A stretch of 64,000 nucleotides of DNA from Limnohabitans sp. B9-3 (GTDB lineage Bacteria > Pseudomonadota > Gammaproteobacteria > Burkholderiales > Burkholderiaceae_C). The position numbers and the translations under genes are program-made. Below, one piece after another: positions 52,903 through 61,885 of the stretch (within the stretch, counting starts at the first letter, position 1; each line of letters starts with the position of its first letter). The stretch spans positions 417,130 through 481,129 of the forward strand of contig NZ_NESI01000003.1 of assembly GCF_002778325.1 (NCBI RefSeq), written 5' to 3'. Below the pieces are notes generated by a model that did not search any database, was not told the DNA's origin, and saw only the letters and a program-made list of their open reading frames with translations.

Positions 52903-54213
52903 ATGGCTGTGACCGTCGAAACTCTGGAAAAACTGGAACGCAAAATCACGTTGACGCTCCCCGTCAGCGCCATCGCTGCCGAAGTTGATGTGCGTTTGAA
53001 GCGTGTGGCACGCCAAGTCAAGATGGACGGTTTCCGTCCAGGCAAAGTGCCGATGAACGTGGTGGCTCAGCGCTACGGCTATTCCACCCAGATGGAAGTC
53101 ATGAACGACAAGGTCGGCGAGGCTTTTAACTCGGCCATCCAAGAAGCCAAATTGCGCATCGCTGGCCAGCCCCGCATCAACGAAAAAGAAGGCGCACCTG
53201 AAGGTGAAATGCACTTCGACGCGATTTTTGAGGTGTACCCCGAGGTGAAGTTGGGTGAGTTGTCTGCTGTGACAGTCGAAAAGATCTCGGCCGAAGTGAC
53301 AGACGCAGCCATTGACAAAACCATCGACATCCTGCGCAAGCAACGCCGCACATTCGCGCAGCGTCCTGCAGACGGTGCCGCGCAAGAAAGCGACCGTGTG
53401 ACGATCGACTTCGAAGGCAAGATCGACGGCGAGCCTTTCCAAGGCGGCAAAGCCGAAGACTTCCAGTTCTTGCTCGGCGAAGGCCAGATGCTCAAAGAAT
53501 TTGAAGATGCCGTGCGCGGCATGAAATCGGGCGAGAGCAAGACGTTCCCCTTGAGCTTCCCCGCTGATTACCACGGCAAAGACGTGGCTGGTAAGCAATC
53601 TGATTTCTTGGTGACCTTGAAAAAGGTGGAAGTTGCCAACATGCCCGACGTGACCGACGAGTTGGCCAAGTCTTTGGGCGTGGCTGACGCCACCGTGGCA
53701 GGTTTGCGCGCTGACATCAAAAACAACCTCGAGCGCGAAGTGAAATTCCGCCTGCTGGGCCGCAACAAACAAGCCGCTTTGGAAGCTTTGGCTAGCCAAG
53801 CCGAACTCGATTTGCCTAACGCCAGTGTGCAAGCCGAACTCGATCGCATGATCGAAGGCGCCCGCGCTGACTTGAAGTCGCGTGGCATCCAAGACGCAGA
53901 CAAAGCCCCAATCCCTGATGACGTGTTCCGTCCACAAGCTGAAAAGCGCGTTCGCATGGGCTTGGTGGTGGCCGATTTGGTGCGTGCCAACAACTTGCAA
54001 GCCACGGCTGAGCAAATCAAAGCACACATCGAAGAGTTGGCATCGAGCTACGAAAAGCCTGCAGACGTGGTGCGTTGGTATTACAGCGACATGAGCCGTT
54101 TGGGGGAAGTTGAAGCCGTGGTCATTGAAAACAACGTGACTGACTTCATCTTGTCTCAAGCGAAGGTGACCGACAAAGCGGTCTCGTTCGACGAATTGAT
54201 GGGCCAATCCTGA
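52903..54213 (+). CDS. tig: Trigger factor
   Basis: 436 residues. The ribosome-bound chaperone with peptidyl-prolyl isomerase activity. The ribosome-binding tail signature is [18 protein letters not shown] (about 45-60), the FKBP-like PPIase domain spans about 155-250 ([19 protein letters not shown]), and the helical C-terminal substrate cradle follows. Ribosome site AGGAG at 52891-52895. First gene of the tig-clpP-clpX protein-quality cluster; 62 bp after tRNA-Leu. Confidence 0.96.
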   Translation: MAVTVETLEKLERKITLTLPVSAIAAEVDVRLKRVARQVKMDGFRPGKVPMNVVAQRYGYSTQMEVMNDKVGEAFNSAIQEAKLRIAGQPRINEKEGAPEGEMHFDAIFEVYPEVKLGELSAVTVEKISAEVTDAAIDKTIDILRKQRRTFAQRPADGAAQESDRVTIDFEGKIDGEPFQGGKAEDFQFLLGEGQMLKEFEDAVRGMKSGESKTFPLSFPADYHGKDVAGKQSDFLVTLKKVEVANMPDVTDELAKSLGVADATVAGLRADIKNNLEREVKFRLLGRNKQAALEALASQAELDLPNASVQAELDRMIEGARADLKSRGIQDADKAPIPDDVFRPQAEKRVRMGLVVADLVRANNLQATAEQIKAHIEELASSYEKPADVVRWYYSDMSRLGEVEAVVIENNVTDFILSQAKVTDKAVSFDELMGQS

Positions 54214-54239
54214 TCCGTCTTCGGTCAAAAGGAAACAAC

Positions 54240-54848
54240 ATGAGCGCACTGGAAACACAAGCCTTGGGCATGGTCCCCATGGTCGTCGAGCAATCGGGCC
54301 GCGGTGAGCGGTCTTACGACATCTATTCACGTTTGCTCAAAGAGCGCGTGATCTTCTTGGTGGGCGAGGTCAACGACCAAACGGCCAACTTGGTGGTGGC
54401 TCAGTTGTTGTTCTTGGAGAGCGAGAACCCTGACAAGGACATCTCGCTGTACATCAATTCCCCTGGCGGCTCCGTGAGCGCCGGTATGTCGGTGTTCGAC
54501 ACCATGAACTTCATCAAGCCCCATGTGTCCACGCTGTGTATCGGTATGGCCGCCAGCATGGGCGCGTTCTTGCTGGCTGCCGGCGAAAAGGGCAAGCGTT
54601 TCTCGCTGCCTAATTCCAAGGTCATGATTCACCAGCCCTTGGGCGGCGCACGTGGTCAAGCCACAGAAATTGAGATTCACGCCCGTGAAATCTTGAAGAC
54701 GCGTGACCAATTGAACCGCATTTTGGCGGAGCGCACCGGTCAACCACTGGAGAAGATTGAGCGCGACACCGAACGCGATTACTATCTAAGCGCCGACGAG
54801 TCCAAAGACTACGGTCTGATCGATCAAGTGATCGCCAAGCGCGCTTAA
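54240..54848 (+). CDS. clpP: ATP-dependent Clp protease proteolytic subunit
   Basis: 202 residues. The serine protease of the ClpXP/ClpAP barrel. The catalytic serine is in [14 protein letters not shown], the histidine in [13 protein letters not shown] and the aspartate in [13 protein letters not shown]. The N-terminal segment ([19 protein letters not shown]) is typical. It lies 26 bp after tig and 31 bp before clpX. Confidence 0.97.
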   Translation: MSALETQALGMVPMVVEQSGRGERSYDIYSRLLKERVIFLVGEVNDQTANLVVAQLLFLESENPDKDISLYINSPGGSVSAGMSVFDTMNFIKPHVSTLCIGMAASMGAFLLAAGEKGKRFSLPNSKVMIHQPLGGARGQATEIEIHAREILKTRDQLNRILAERTGQPLEKIERDTERDYYLSADESKDYGLIDQVIAKRA

Positions 54849-54879
54849 TCGCGTTTTTCTCTCCACTAAATAGACATCC

Positions 54880-56145
54880 ATGGCTGACAAAAAAGGCGCT
54901 TCCGGCGAGAAAACGCTCTACTGCACGTTCTGCGGTAAGAGCCAGCACGAGGTCAAGAAACTCATCGCGGGGCCTTCGGTCTTTATTTGCGACGAGTGCA
55001 TCGACTTGTGCAACGAAATCATCCGTGACGAGTTGCCCAACGCTGATTTGACCAAGGAAGCGGCCGATGCGTTGCCAACGCCAGCCCAAATCAAAGCCAA
55101 CCTCGACAATTACGTCATTGGCCAAGAACCTGCCAAACGCACCTTGGCCGTGGCTGTGTACAACCACTACAAACGGTTGAAGCACAAAGAAGGGGCCAAG
55201 AAAGACGATGTGGAGCTCTCTAAGAGCAACATTTTGTTGATCGGTCCCACCGGTTCAGGCAAAACATTGCTGGCTCAAACCATGGCCCGCATGTTGGACG
55301 TGCCTTTTGTGATGGCCGACGCCACCACCCTGACCGAAGCCGGTTATGTGGGGGAAGACGTCGAAAACATCATTCAAAAGCTGCTGCAAAGTTGCAACTA
55401 CGATGTCGAGCGCGCTCAGCGTGGCATCGTGTACATCGACGAAATTGACAAAATTTCGCGCAAGTCTGACAACCCCTCCATCACGCGAGATGTGTCGGGT
55501 GAAGGCGTGCAACAAGCCTTGCTGAAGCTGATCGAAGGCACCATGGCGAGCATTCCTCCCCAAGGCGGCCGCAAGCACCCGAACCAAGACTTTTTGCAAA
55601 TCGACACGACCAACATTTTGTTCATTTGCGGGGGGGCGTTTGCGGGCTTGGAAAAAGTCATCGAAGGACGCACCGAAGCTTCTGGGATTGGTTTTGGCGC
55701 TTCGGTCAAGAGCAAAGAGAGTCGCAGCCTGACCGAAGTGTTTGGCGAAGTGGAGCCGCAGGACATCATCAAATTTGGTTTGATCCCAGAGTTGGTGGGC
55801 CGGATGCCGGTGATCGCTGCTCTGGCGGAGTTGACCGAAGATGCGTTGGTGCAAATCTTGACCGAACCCAAAAATGCACTGGTCAAGCAATACGCCAAAC
55901 TCTTGGCCATGGAAGGCGCTGAGCTCGAGTTCCGTCCGGGTGCCTTGCGTGCGATTGCCAAAAAAGCGCTGATTCGAAAAACAGGTGCGCGCGGCTTACG
56001 TTCTATCCTTGAACAATCGCTGATTGACACCATGTTCGAATTACCGAACACCTTGAATGTTGAGAAAGTGGTGGTTGAAGAAGCCACCATTGACGAAAAC
56101 AAACCCCCTTTGCTCGTGTACCGAGAAGCTGCGAAGTCGGCTTAA
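54880..56145 (+). CDS. clpX: ATP-dependent Clp protease unfoldase subunit ClpX
   Basis: 421 residues. The N-terminal C4 zinc domain ([16 protein letters not shown] ... [12 protein letters not shown]) recognises substrates and adaptors. The AAA+ domain has Walker A GPTGSGKT, Walker [11 protein letters not shown], the pore loop GYVGEDV and an IGF-type ClpP-binding loop (GIGFGAS). It feeds unfolded proteins to ClpP. A terminator separates it from lon. Confidence 0.97.
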   Translation: MADKKGASGEKTLYCTFCGKSQHEVKKLIAGPSVFICDECIDLCNEIIRDELPNADLTKEAADALPTPAQIKANLDNYVIGQEPAKRTLAVAVYNHYKRLKHKEGAKKDDVELSKSNILLIGPTGSGKTLLAQTMARMLDVPFVMADATTLTEAGYVGEDVENIIQKLLQSCNYDVERAQRGIVYIDEIDKISRKSDNPSITRDVSGEGVQQALLKLIEGTMASIPPQGGRKHPNQDFLQIDTTNILFICGGAFAGLEKVIEGRTEASGIGFGASVKSKESRSLTEVFGEVEPQDIIKFGLIPELVGRMPVIAALAELTEDALVQILTEPKNALVKQYAKLLAMEGAELEFRPGALRAIAKKALIRKTGARGLRSILEQSLIDTMFELPNTLNVEKVVVEEATIDENKPPLLVYREAAKSA

Positions 56146-56161
56146 ACGTTGATTCATCCCG

Positions 56162-56190
56162 GGGACAGTGCACACCGCCTGTCCCTTTTT
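56162..56190 (+). terminator. Rho-independent terminator between clpX and lon
   Basis: GGGACAG / CTGTCCC stem with a GC-containing 10-nt loop and TTTTT. It ends the tig-clpP-clpX unit 17 bp after the clpX stop and 17 bp before the lon start, so lon needs read-through or its own promoter. Confidence 0.85.
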
Positions 56191-56206
56191 AATTGGAAGG
56201 CTGACC

Positions 56207-58621
56207 ATGTCTGGACAACCCCCGCTGCCCGCTACCCCCCTCGAACTGCCGTTGTTGCCTTTGCGTGACGTGGTCGTTTTCCCGCACATGGTGATCCCCT
56301 TGTTTGTGGGGCGCCCCAAAAGCATCAAGGCCCTAGAAGCTGCGATGGCCGCTGAGCGCCGCATCATGTTGGTGGCTCAAAAAGCAGCCGCCAAAGATGA
56401 GCCTGCTGTGGGCGACATGTTTGAAGTTGGCTGTGTGTCGACCATTTTGCAAATGCTCAAGCTGCCCGATGGCACCGTCAAGGTGTTGGTCGAAGGCCAG
56501 CAACGTGCCAAAGTGGACGGCATCGAAGATGGGGAGTCGCATTTCACCGCCCACGTCACGCCTATCGAAGTGGTGGCTGTTGAGACCGGCAGTGAGGTGG
56601 AAGCCCTGCGCCGTGCCGTGATGCAGCAGTTTGACCAGTACGTCAAACTGAACAAGAAAATTCCGCCTGAAATTTTGACCTCCATCGCCAGCATTGACGA
56701 TGCAGGCCGTTTGGCCGATACCATCGCAGCGCACCTGCCTTTGAAGCTGGAAAGCAAGCAAGTGGTGCTCGATTTGTCAAACGTGCGCGATCGTTTGAGC
56801 AATTTGTTTGAGCAACTGGAGCGCGAGGTTGATATTCTCAACGTCGACAAAAAAATCCGTGGTCGCGTCAAGCGCCAGATGGAAAAAAACCAGCGCGATT
56901 TCTACCTGAACGAACAGGTCAAAGCCATCCAAAAAGAGTTGGGCGAAGGCGAAGAGGGCGCGGACATCGAAGAGATCGAGAAGAAGATCAAAGCAGCCCG
57001 CATGCCTCAAGAGGCGCGCAAAAAAGCCGACGCCGAGCTGAAAAAACTCAAGCTCATGTCGCCCATGTCTGCCGAAGCGACGGTGGTGCGCAACTACATC
57101 GATGTGCTGATTGGCTTGCCTTGGAGCAAGAAAACCAAGATCAAACACGACTTGGGCAACGCCGAAAGCGTGCTCAACGAGGACCATTACGGCTTGGACA
57201 AAGTCAAAGACCGCATCTTGGAATACCTCGCGGTGCAGCAACGCGTCGACAAAGTCAAAGCGCCGATTCTGTGTTTGGTCGGCCCTCCTGGGGTTGGTAA
57301 AACCTCGCTCGGTCAGTCCATCGCCAAAGCCACCGGCCGTAAATACGTGCGCATGGCCTTGGGCGGTATGCGTGACGAGGCCGATATTCGTGGTCACCGT
57401 CGCACCTACATTGGCGCCATGCCCGGCAAGGTGCTGCAAAGCTTGACCAAAGTCGGCACGCGCAACCCCTTGTTCTTGCTCGACGAAATTGACAAGCTGG
57501 GTACGGATTTCCGTGGCGATCCTTCCAGCGCCTTGCTCGAAGTGCTCGACCCCGAGCAAAACAACAAGTTTGGTGACCACTACGTGGAAGTCGACTACGA
57601 CTTGAGCGACGTGATGTTTGTGGCCACCTCGAACTCCATGAATATTCCACCGGCCTTGTTAGACCGTATGGAAGTGATTCGTTTGTCGGGCTACACCGAA
57701 GACGAAAAAACGCACATTGCCATGAAGTACTTGCTGCCCAAGCAGCTCAAAAACAATGGCGTGAAAGACGAAGAGTTGGCGGTGGAAGAAGCGGCGGTTC
57801 GCGACATCGTGCGCTACTACACCCGTGAAGCGGGTGTGCGTTCGTTGGAACGTGAGTTGTCCAAGATTTGCCGTAAGGTCGTTAAAGCTTTGCTGCTCAA
57901 GCAAATGACGGCGCAGGTCAAAGTGACCGCCGATAACTTGGCTGAATTTTTGGGCGTTCGCAAGTACTCCTATGGCCGTGCTGAGGCTGAAAACCAAGTG
58001 GGCCAAGTGGTCGGCTTGGCATGGACCGAAGTGGGCGGCGATTTGCTGACCATCGAAGCCGCCATCATGATCGGCAAAGGCACCATCACGCGCACCGGTT
58101 CTCTGGGTGATGTGATGAAAGAGTCGGTGGAGGCTGCACGCACAGTTGTGCGCAGCCGTGCACGCCGTTTGGGCATCTCTGATGAGCTACTGGAAAAACG
58201 CGACATCCATATCCACGTTCCCGACGGCGCTACGCCGAAAGACGGCCCCAGCGCGGGTGCGGCGATGGCCACAGCGTTGGTGTCTGCACTCACGGGCATT
58301 CCGGTGCGTGCAGATGTGGCGATGACCGGGGAAATCACCCTCCGTGGCGAAATCACGGCGATCGGTGGTTTGAAAGAAAAGCTCTTGGCTGCATTGCGTG
58401 GTGGCATCAAGACCGTGATGATTCCTGAAGAGAACGTCAAAGACCTGCAAGACATTCCTGAGAATGTCAAAAATGGGTTGGAGATTGTTCCTGTCCGATG
58501 GATCGACAAAGTCTTGGAAGTCGCCTTAGAGCGCATGCCTACGCCCTTGCCTGATGACGTGCCAACGGTGGCCGCTGCGGTCACGGACGTTCCTGTCAAA
58601 GCAGCGGCCGTCAAACATTGA
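56207..58621 (+). CDS. lon: ATP-dependent Lon protease
   Basis: 804 residues from the ATG at 56207 (MSGQPPLPATPLELPLLPLR). LonN substrate domain (about 15-210), helical region, AAA+ module (Walker A GPPGVGKTSLG near 365, Walker B NPLFLLDEIDKLG) and C-terminal serine/lysine protease (catalytic Ser in PKDGPSAGAAMATAL, Lys in IGGLKEKLLAALRGG). It degrades misfolded and regulatory proteins. The Val/Ala-rich tail (VPTVAAAVTDVPVKAAAVKH) is slightly longer than usual. Confidence 0.97.
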   Translation: MSGQPPLPATPLELPLLPLRDVVVFPHMVIPLFVGRPKSIKALEAAMAAERRIMLVAQKAAAKDEPAVGDMFEVGCVSTILQMLKLPDGTVKVLVEGQQRAKVDGIEDGESHFTAHVTPIEVVAVETGSEVEALRRAVMQQFDQYVKLNKKIPPEILTSIASIDDAGRLADTIAAHLPLKLESKQVVLDLSNVRDRLSNLFEQLEREVDILNVDKKIRGRVKRQMEKNQRDFYLNEQVKAIQKELGEGEEGADIEEIEKKIKAARMPQEARKKADAELKKLKLMSPMSAEATVVRNYIDVLIGLPWSKKTKIKHDLGNAESVLNEDHYGLDKVKDRILEYLAVQQRVDKVKAPILCLVGPPGVGKTSLGQSIAKATGRKYVRMALGGMRDEADIRGHRRTYIGAMPGKVLQSLTKVGTRNPLFLLDEIDKLGTDFRGDPSSALLEVLDPEQNNKFGDHYVEVDYDLSDVMFVATSNSMNIPPALLDRMEVIRLSGYTEDEKTHIAMKYLLPKQLKNNGVKDEELAVEEAAVRDIVRYYTREAGVRSLERELSKICRKVVKALLLKQMTAQVKVTADNLAEFLGVRKYSYGRAEAENQVGQVVGLAWTEVGGDLLTIEAAIMIGKGTITRTGSLGDVMKESVEAARTVVRSRARRLGISDELLEKRDIHIHVPDGATPKDGPSAGAAMATALVSALTGIPVRADVAMTGEITLRGEITAIGGLKEKLLAALRGGIKTVMIPEENVKDLQDIPENVKNGLEIVPVRWIDKVLEVALERMPTPLPDDVPTVAAAVTDVPVKAAAVKH

Positions 58622-58688
58622 CATTTAATGCCTGAAGTTTTCTGGCGCGCTGATTTCAGTGAAAAAGTGCGCTAGAATAACGGCTTAT

Positions 58689-58764
<76 letters not shown>

Positions 58765-58774
58765 AATTCGACAA

Positions 58775-58797
58775 GGGAAGCAACAGCTTCCCTTTTT
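58775..58797 (+). terminator. Terminator between tRNA-Gly and tRNA-Cys
   Basis: GGGAAG / CTTCCC stem with loop CAACAG and TTTTT. It separates the two tRNA genes, so tRNA-Cys needs its own promoter or partial read-through. Confidence 0.85.
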
Positions 58798-58810
58798 CGT
58801 CAAAGTAGAT

Positions 58811-58884
58811 GGCGCGATAGCAAAGCGGTTATGCACCGGATTGCAAATCCGTTTAGCCCAGTTCGACTCTGGGTCGCGCCTCCA
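58811..58884 (+). tRNA. tRNA-Cys (anticodon GCA)
   Basis: A 74-nt tRNA. Acceptor GGCGCGA / TCGCGCC, encoded CCA, anticodon loop TTGCAAA with GCA at 58843-58845, and T-arm CCCAGTTCGACTCTGGG. Its 3' 44 nt, from the anticodon loop to CCA, recur exactly at 61687-61730, so this gene is the attachment site of an integrated element. Confidence 0.97.
58841..58884 (+). repeat. Left attachment repeat (3' part of tRNA-Cys)
   Basis: This 44-bp segment, from TTGCAAATCC to CGCGCCTCCA, is identical to 61687-61730 in the same orientation. The match ends exactly at the tRNA CCA (next bases GATT here, TCAA at the other copy). The base before it differs (A here, G there). Confidence 0.95.
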
Positions 58885-58910
58885 GATTTCTTGTTTGAAA
58901 TCAACAACTT

Positions 58911-58935
58911 AGCCCCGTAAGGGGCTTTTTGTTTT
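58911..58935 (+). terminator. Terminator after tRNA-Cys
   Basis: AGCCCC / GGGGCT stem with loop GTAA, followed by TTTTTGTTTT. It lies inside the island, replacing the terminator found beyond the right attachment repeat. The remainder of 58936-59194 shows no gene. Confidence 0.88.
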
Positions 58936-59194
58936 GTGCTTTGATACTCTGCGTCCTTCGGGGTTAAAGGACAGAAAAAGGACTAGGGTAGGGTACCAGT
59001 TCCTGTAATTGAGTCAAGCCGACTGCGTTGCCCTTTATGCCTCGCACCATGAGCGTACTAGCTAGGTGGGGTACCCCCTTCAAAATCACGCCCAAGCAGA
59101 CCCCACCGTCCCCCCACCAGCCCGTTTTCTATTTGGGTCCCTCCAGCGCAGGGCGACACCATGATCTGCTCAAACGATAAGTAAATTTAAAGAA

Positions 59195-59404
59195 TCAATG
59201 CTTGGCTTTTTGAAGCAGGTTAGATGGGCTTATGCCTAGAGCATGTGAGATTTTTGCTAGATTGATGATGGTTAAGTTGTGCTCACCCCGTTCAATGCCG
59301 CCCAAGTATGACCGACCCAAATCAGCATCAACAGCCAATGCTTCTTGCGATATCCCTAGTTGAGCTCTTGATACCTTAATCGCCTTGCCCAAGGCGACGA
59401 GCAT
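59195..59404 (-). CDS. Small XRE-family DNA-binding protein
   Basis: 69 residues that are almost entirely a helix-turn-helix of the Cro/C1 type: LGKAIKVSRAQLGISQEALA, VDADLGRSYLGGIERGEHNL, and NLAKISHALGISPSNLLQKA. It probably controls island genes; its promoter region (59405-59515) is shared with the divergent lipoprotein gene. Such short XRE proteins also serve as controllers of restriction-modification systems, but no methylase or nuclease is present here. Confidence 0.85.
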   Translation of the reverse strand: MLVALGKAIKVSRAQLGISQEALAVDADLGRSYLGGIERGEHNLTIINLAKISHALGISPSNLLQKAKH

Positions 59405-59515
59405 TGCATCACCAGAGTATTTGGGCGGCGGTTTGGCGATGCACGTAAATGTGCAGTTTTGTCGTACTAAGTACCACTGGTTAAAAAACCCAATAGATAC
59501 ATTACAGTTGCCAAT

Positions 59516-61300
59516 ATGAAAAAAATCCTCGCTGTCTTTGCTGTGTTTATCTTGGCCTCATGCGGAGGCGGGGGCGGAGGGGGTGGAGGCAGCCCCCCAC
59601 CGCCAACAGCAATAACCGGGGTGGCAGTAGATGGCTACATTGAAGGTGCCACTGTTTGTCTGGATCTCAATCTGAATCAAGCTTGCGATGCGAGTGAACC
59701 CTCAGCCACCACTGCAGCAGGTGGCACCTTTACGCTGAGCATTTCAGGATTAACGACAGCACAAGTTCGTGCAGCGCATATTCTTATTAAAGTTCCCAGT
59801 TCTGCAAAGGATTCGGACGACGCTGGGCAGACACTGGCACAAGCAGGTAAAAGTGCATTCACTTTGATGGCACCTACAGGCGCGTTTGTTTCGGAAGATG
59901 GAACTTCCATATCTTCGGCAATCGTCAGTCCACTCACAACGCTTGTATCGCACGACATGATTGTGGGCAATGGAAAACCATTGGCTGATGCTCAGACTTC
60001 CGTGCGTACGCGGCTTAACTTGCCATCCTCTACGGACCTTCATCAGAACTTCATTGCCAACAACAATACCGCCCTGCACAACCGAGCCATCGCGATTGCC
60101 CATCTGATTGGGAAAGCATTCGATGGAGCCAAATTGGTGGGTAGCACCAATGATCGAGAGGCACTGTTTGCCGCGCTGACTTACCTGCAAAATAATGTGT
60201 CTGTTGTGCAACGTGTTGTTGATGCCGACAGTTCCAACGCGGCGATTAGAGCCAAGGTAGATGCAGCATTTGTACTCGCTGGCATTGCACCGAACTATGA
60301 AAATTTAATCGCCGAAGCTCGTGTCACTACGACTGTGTCTAGCGCAGCTATTTCAACAATACTCAACAATGTGGCTTACGCGGCATCTTGCCTGCTTGAG
60401 AGCTCCTGTAGTTATTTCTCGTACATGCGGGTCGCAGGACAGTCAGGACAGTCCGGACAGTCAACTTTTGCGTACTACACACTGACCGGGACTAACTGGG
60501 CGAGCATTGTGCCGGGCAGCAATCAGTCATATTTAGGTAGCAATGGCTGGGCAAGCTACCAATACAGTAGCACGGGCACATACACAATTGTGAATCCTAA
60601 TTTGGCTCTCGCGCAAGGCCCTGCGAATGGGCAAACTTACCTGTCAACAGTAATGCAACTGGACCTCGCAGGCAAAACAGTTGCCGATATTCCTGGGGCA
60701 TGGTCAAAGGAAAACCTGAAGGCGATCACCTTCCCGGTAGGGTCCATCCTCTATCTACCGCGACTCACTTCAGTGGCAGACTATTACACTCTATCGAGCG
60801 ATCGACCATTAACCTGCATTCCCTCTGGAAGCTGCAATCAGAATACTTTTGCCTCGATTGATGACTTGATTTCAGCGCACCTAACGGCAGGAACGAGTGG
60901 CGTCAGCAATCACCTGAGTTGGCTAGACCTTGATTTAACATTCGATACGCCGAATGCCACAACTACAGGAGGAACCGTAACCCTGTGGAAGAACAGCAGG
61001 GTAACCTGCACCAAGCGGATTAACGGTTATAGCTGTCTTGGGTCGGGGCCATCGACGTATTCAAAAATTGGATCAGCACCCTACGAGATTCGCACGGTCA
61101 ACGGAGAGAGGATCTTGCTGATACTGACGCCATCGAATTGGGATCAAGGTCGAAACCCGATTTATTCAATGCGGGCAGGCGTTATGTACACCGGAAAATT
61201 CTCGCCCGCCGGTATGACGGACACATCTTCGTTGTACTTCAACCGTACAGCGATGGATGCGCTTGTCGCAGCATGGGGGAAATCCGCCATTCCAAATTGA
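59516..61300 (+). CDS. Large putative lipoprotein of unknown function (island cargo)
   Basis: 594 residues. A lipoprotein signal peptide ends in FILASC (Cys16), followed by nine glycines and a Ser-Pro tract, a common outer-membrane lipoprotein linker. The first domain (about 30-65; ITGVAVDGYIEGATVCLDLN, CDASEPSATTAAGGTF) resembles a carboxypeptidase-regulatory or Ig-like surface domain. The middle (about 70-290) is helical, with VSPLTTLVSHDMI. The C-terminal half is rich in Ser, Thr, Tyr and Asn and includes a GQSGQSGQS triplet. No enzyme motif is seen. The cargo gene probably encodes a surface protein. Confidence 0.8.
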   Translation: MKKILAVFAVFILASCGGGGGGGGGSPPPPTAITGVAVDGYIEGATVCLDLNLNQACDASEPSATTAAGGTFTLSISGLTTAQVRAAHILIKVPSSAKDSDDAGQTLAQAGKSAFTLMAPTGAFVSEDGTSISSAIVSPLTTLVSHDMIVGNGKPLADAQTSVRTRLNLPSSTDLHQNFIANNNTALHNRAIAIAHLIGKAFDGAKLVGSTNDREALFAALTYLQNNVSVVQRVVDADSSNAAIRAKVDAAFVLAGIAPNYENLIAEARVTTTVSSAAISTILNNVAYAASCLLESSCSYFSYMRVAGQSGQSGQSTFAYYTLTGTNWASIVPGSNQSYLGSNGWASYQYSSTGTYTIVNPNLALAQGPANGQTYLSTVMQLDLAGKTVADIPGAWSKENLKAITFPVGSILYLPRLTSVADYYTLSSDRPLTCIPSGSCNQNTFASIDDLISAHLTAGTSGVSNHLSWLDLDLTFDTPNATTTGGTVTLWKNSRVTCTKRINGYSCLGSGPSTYSKIGSAPYEIRTVNGERILLILTPSNWDQGRNPIYSMRAGVMYTGKFSPAGMTDTSSLYFNRTAMDALVAAWGKSAIPN

Positions 61301-61686
61301 CAGGATTGCACTCATGGACGAATTTACATTGCGTTCAGCGGTACAACATCTGATGCATTTTTATCCTCCTGATTCCAGCGCACAAAAAGATTAGCAGGCC
61401 AAGCAGTTATTACAACCACCTGGTCCCTCCATAGTTCATTACGCTGCCTTAGCTTCCAATCTATGGCATTCACCCAAACCAGTAGACAAGGGATTAAGTT
61501 TGACCTAGAGTGAGGAGGGGGTTTTGCTGATCTATTTTTGCCACTTCCCAGCACTTCACAATGCACCTAAGCGGTTAGCCAAAACTCAAGTGCTAATAAA
61601 AAATTGTCGATTACACGTTTTATTACACGGTCAAAAATAACCGCGTAACCTATTGATTTATATAGACAAATCTAGGCGTATTTACG
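61301..61686. other. Non-coding right end of the tRNA-Cys island
   Basis: No convincing gene. An 80-codon minus-strand frame (61324-61566) lacks a ribosome site and resembles no family I know. Two direct ATTACACG repeats at 61610-61617 and 61622-61629, one helical turn apart, lie 58 bp before the right attachment repeat and look like integrase arm-type sites. The last 100 bp are AT-rich. Confidence 0.55.
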
Positions 61687-61730
61687 TTGCAAATCCGTTT
61701 AGCCCAGTTCGACTCTGGGTCGCGCCTCCA
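61687..61730 (+). repeat. Right attachment repeat (copy of the tRNA-Cys 3' end)
   Basis: An exact 44-bp copy of 58841-58884. It is a partial tRNA without D-arm or 5' acceptor strand, so it is not a functional gene. It marks the right end of the island. Confidence 0.95.
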
Positions 61731-61737
61731 TCAAACT

Positions 61738-61770
61738 AAAGCAACTGCTTCACGGTAGTTGCTTTTTTTT
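61738..61770 (+). terminator. Terminator after the right attachment repeat
   Basis: AAAGCAACT / AGTTGCTTT stem with a 10-nt loop and eight or more T. It stands 8 bp after the repeat, where the original tRNA-Cys terminator would have been before integration. Confidence 0.88.
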
Positions 61771-61885
61771 GCCTGTACAGTTTCTACGACTCCCTAGGGT
61801 ACGAGTGGCATAACGTAAATGGTTCGATGGTGCCCGCATAATTTCCTACGCACTTTCAACTTTCCGCACCTGCTTTTCCTATCTA

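Larger units (their letters stand above)
58885..61730. mobile_element. Integrase-less genomic island at tRNA-Cys
   Basis: About 2.85 kb bounded by the exact 44-bp duplication of the tRNA-Cys 3' end, the classic footprint of site-specific integration by a tyrosine recombinase. It contains a terminator next to the tRNA, a small XRE regulator (minus strand), one large lipoprotein gene (plus strand) and about 390 bp without a clear gene. No integrase, excisionase, replication or mobilisation gene is present. It is either the remnant of a larger element or a minimal element moved by an integrase supplied in trans. Confidence 0.82.

Noticed and set aside
52864..54330. 488-codon open frame opposite tig
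   Set aside because: No family features and a biased His/Phe/Val composition, typical of antisense frames; tig is certain.
60437..60460. Three tandem GGACAGTC-like units
   Set aside because: An in-frame GQS triplet within the lipoprotein gene; too short and without spacers for a CRISPR or larger repeat array.
61324..61566. 80-codon minus-strand frame in the island
   Set aside because: No ribosome site, no family resemblance, and not enough signal to call a gene.
61687..61730. Second tRNA-Cys gene
   Set aside because: Only the 3' half is present; it is an attachment-site copy.
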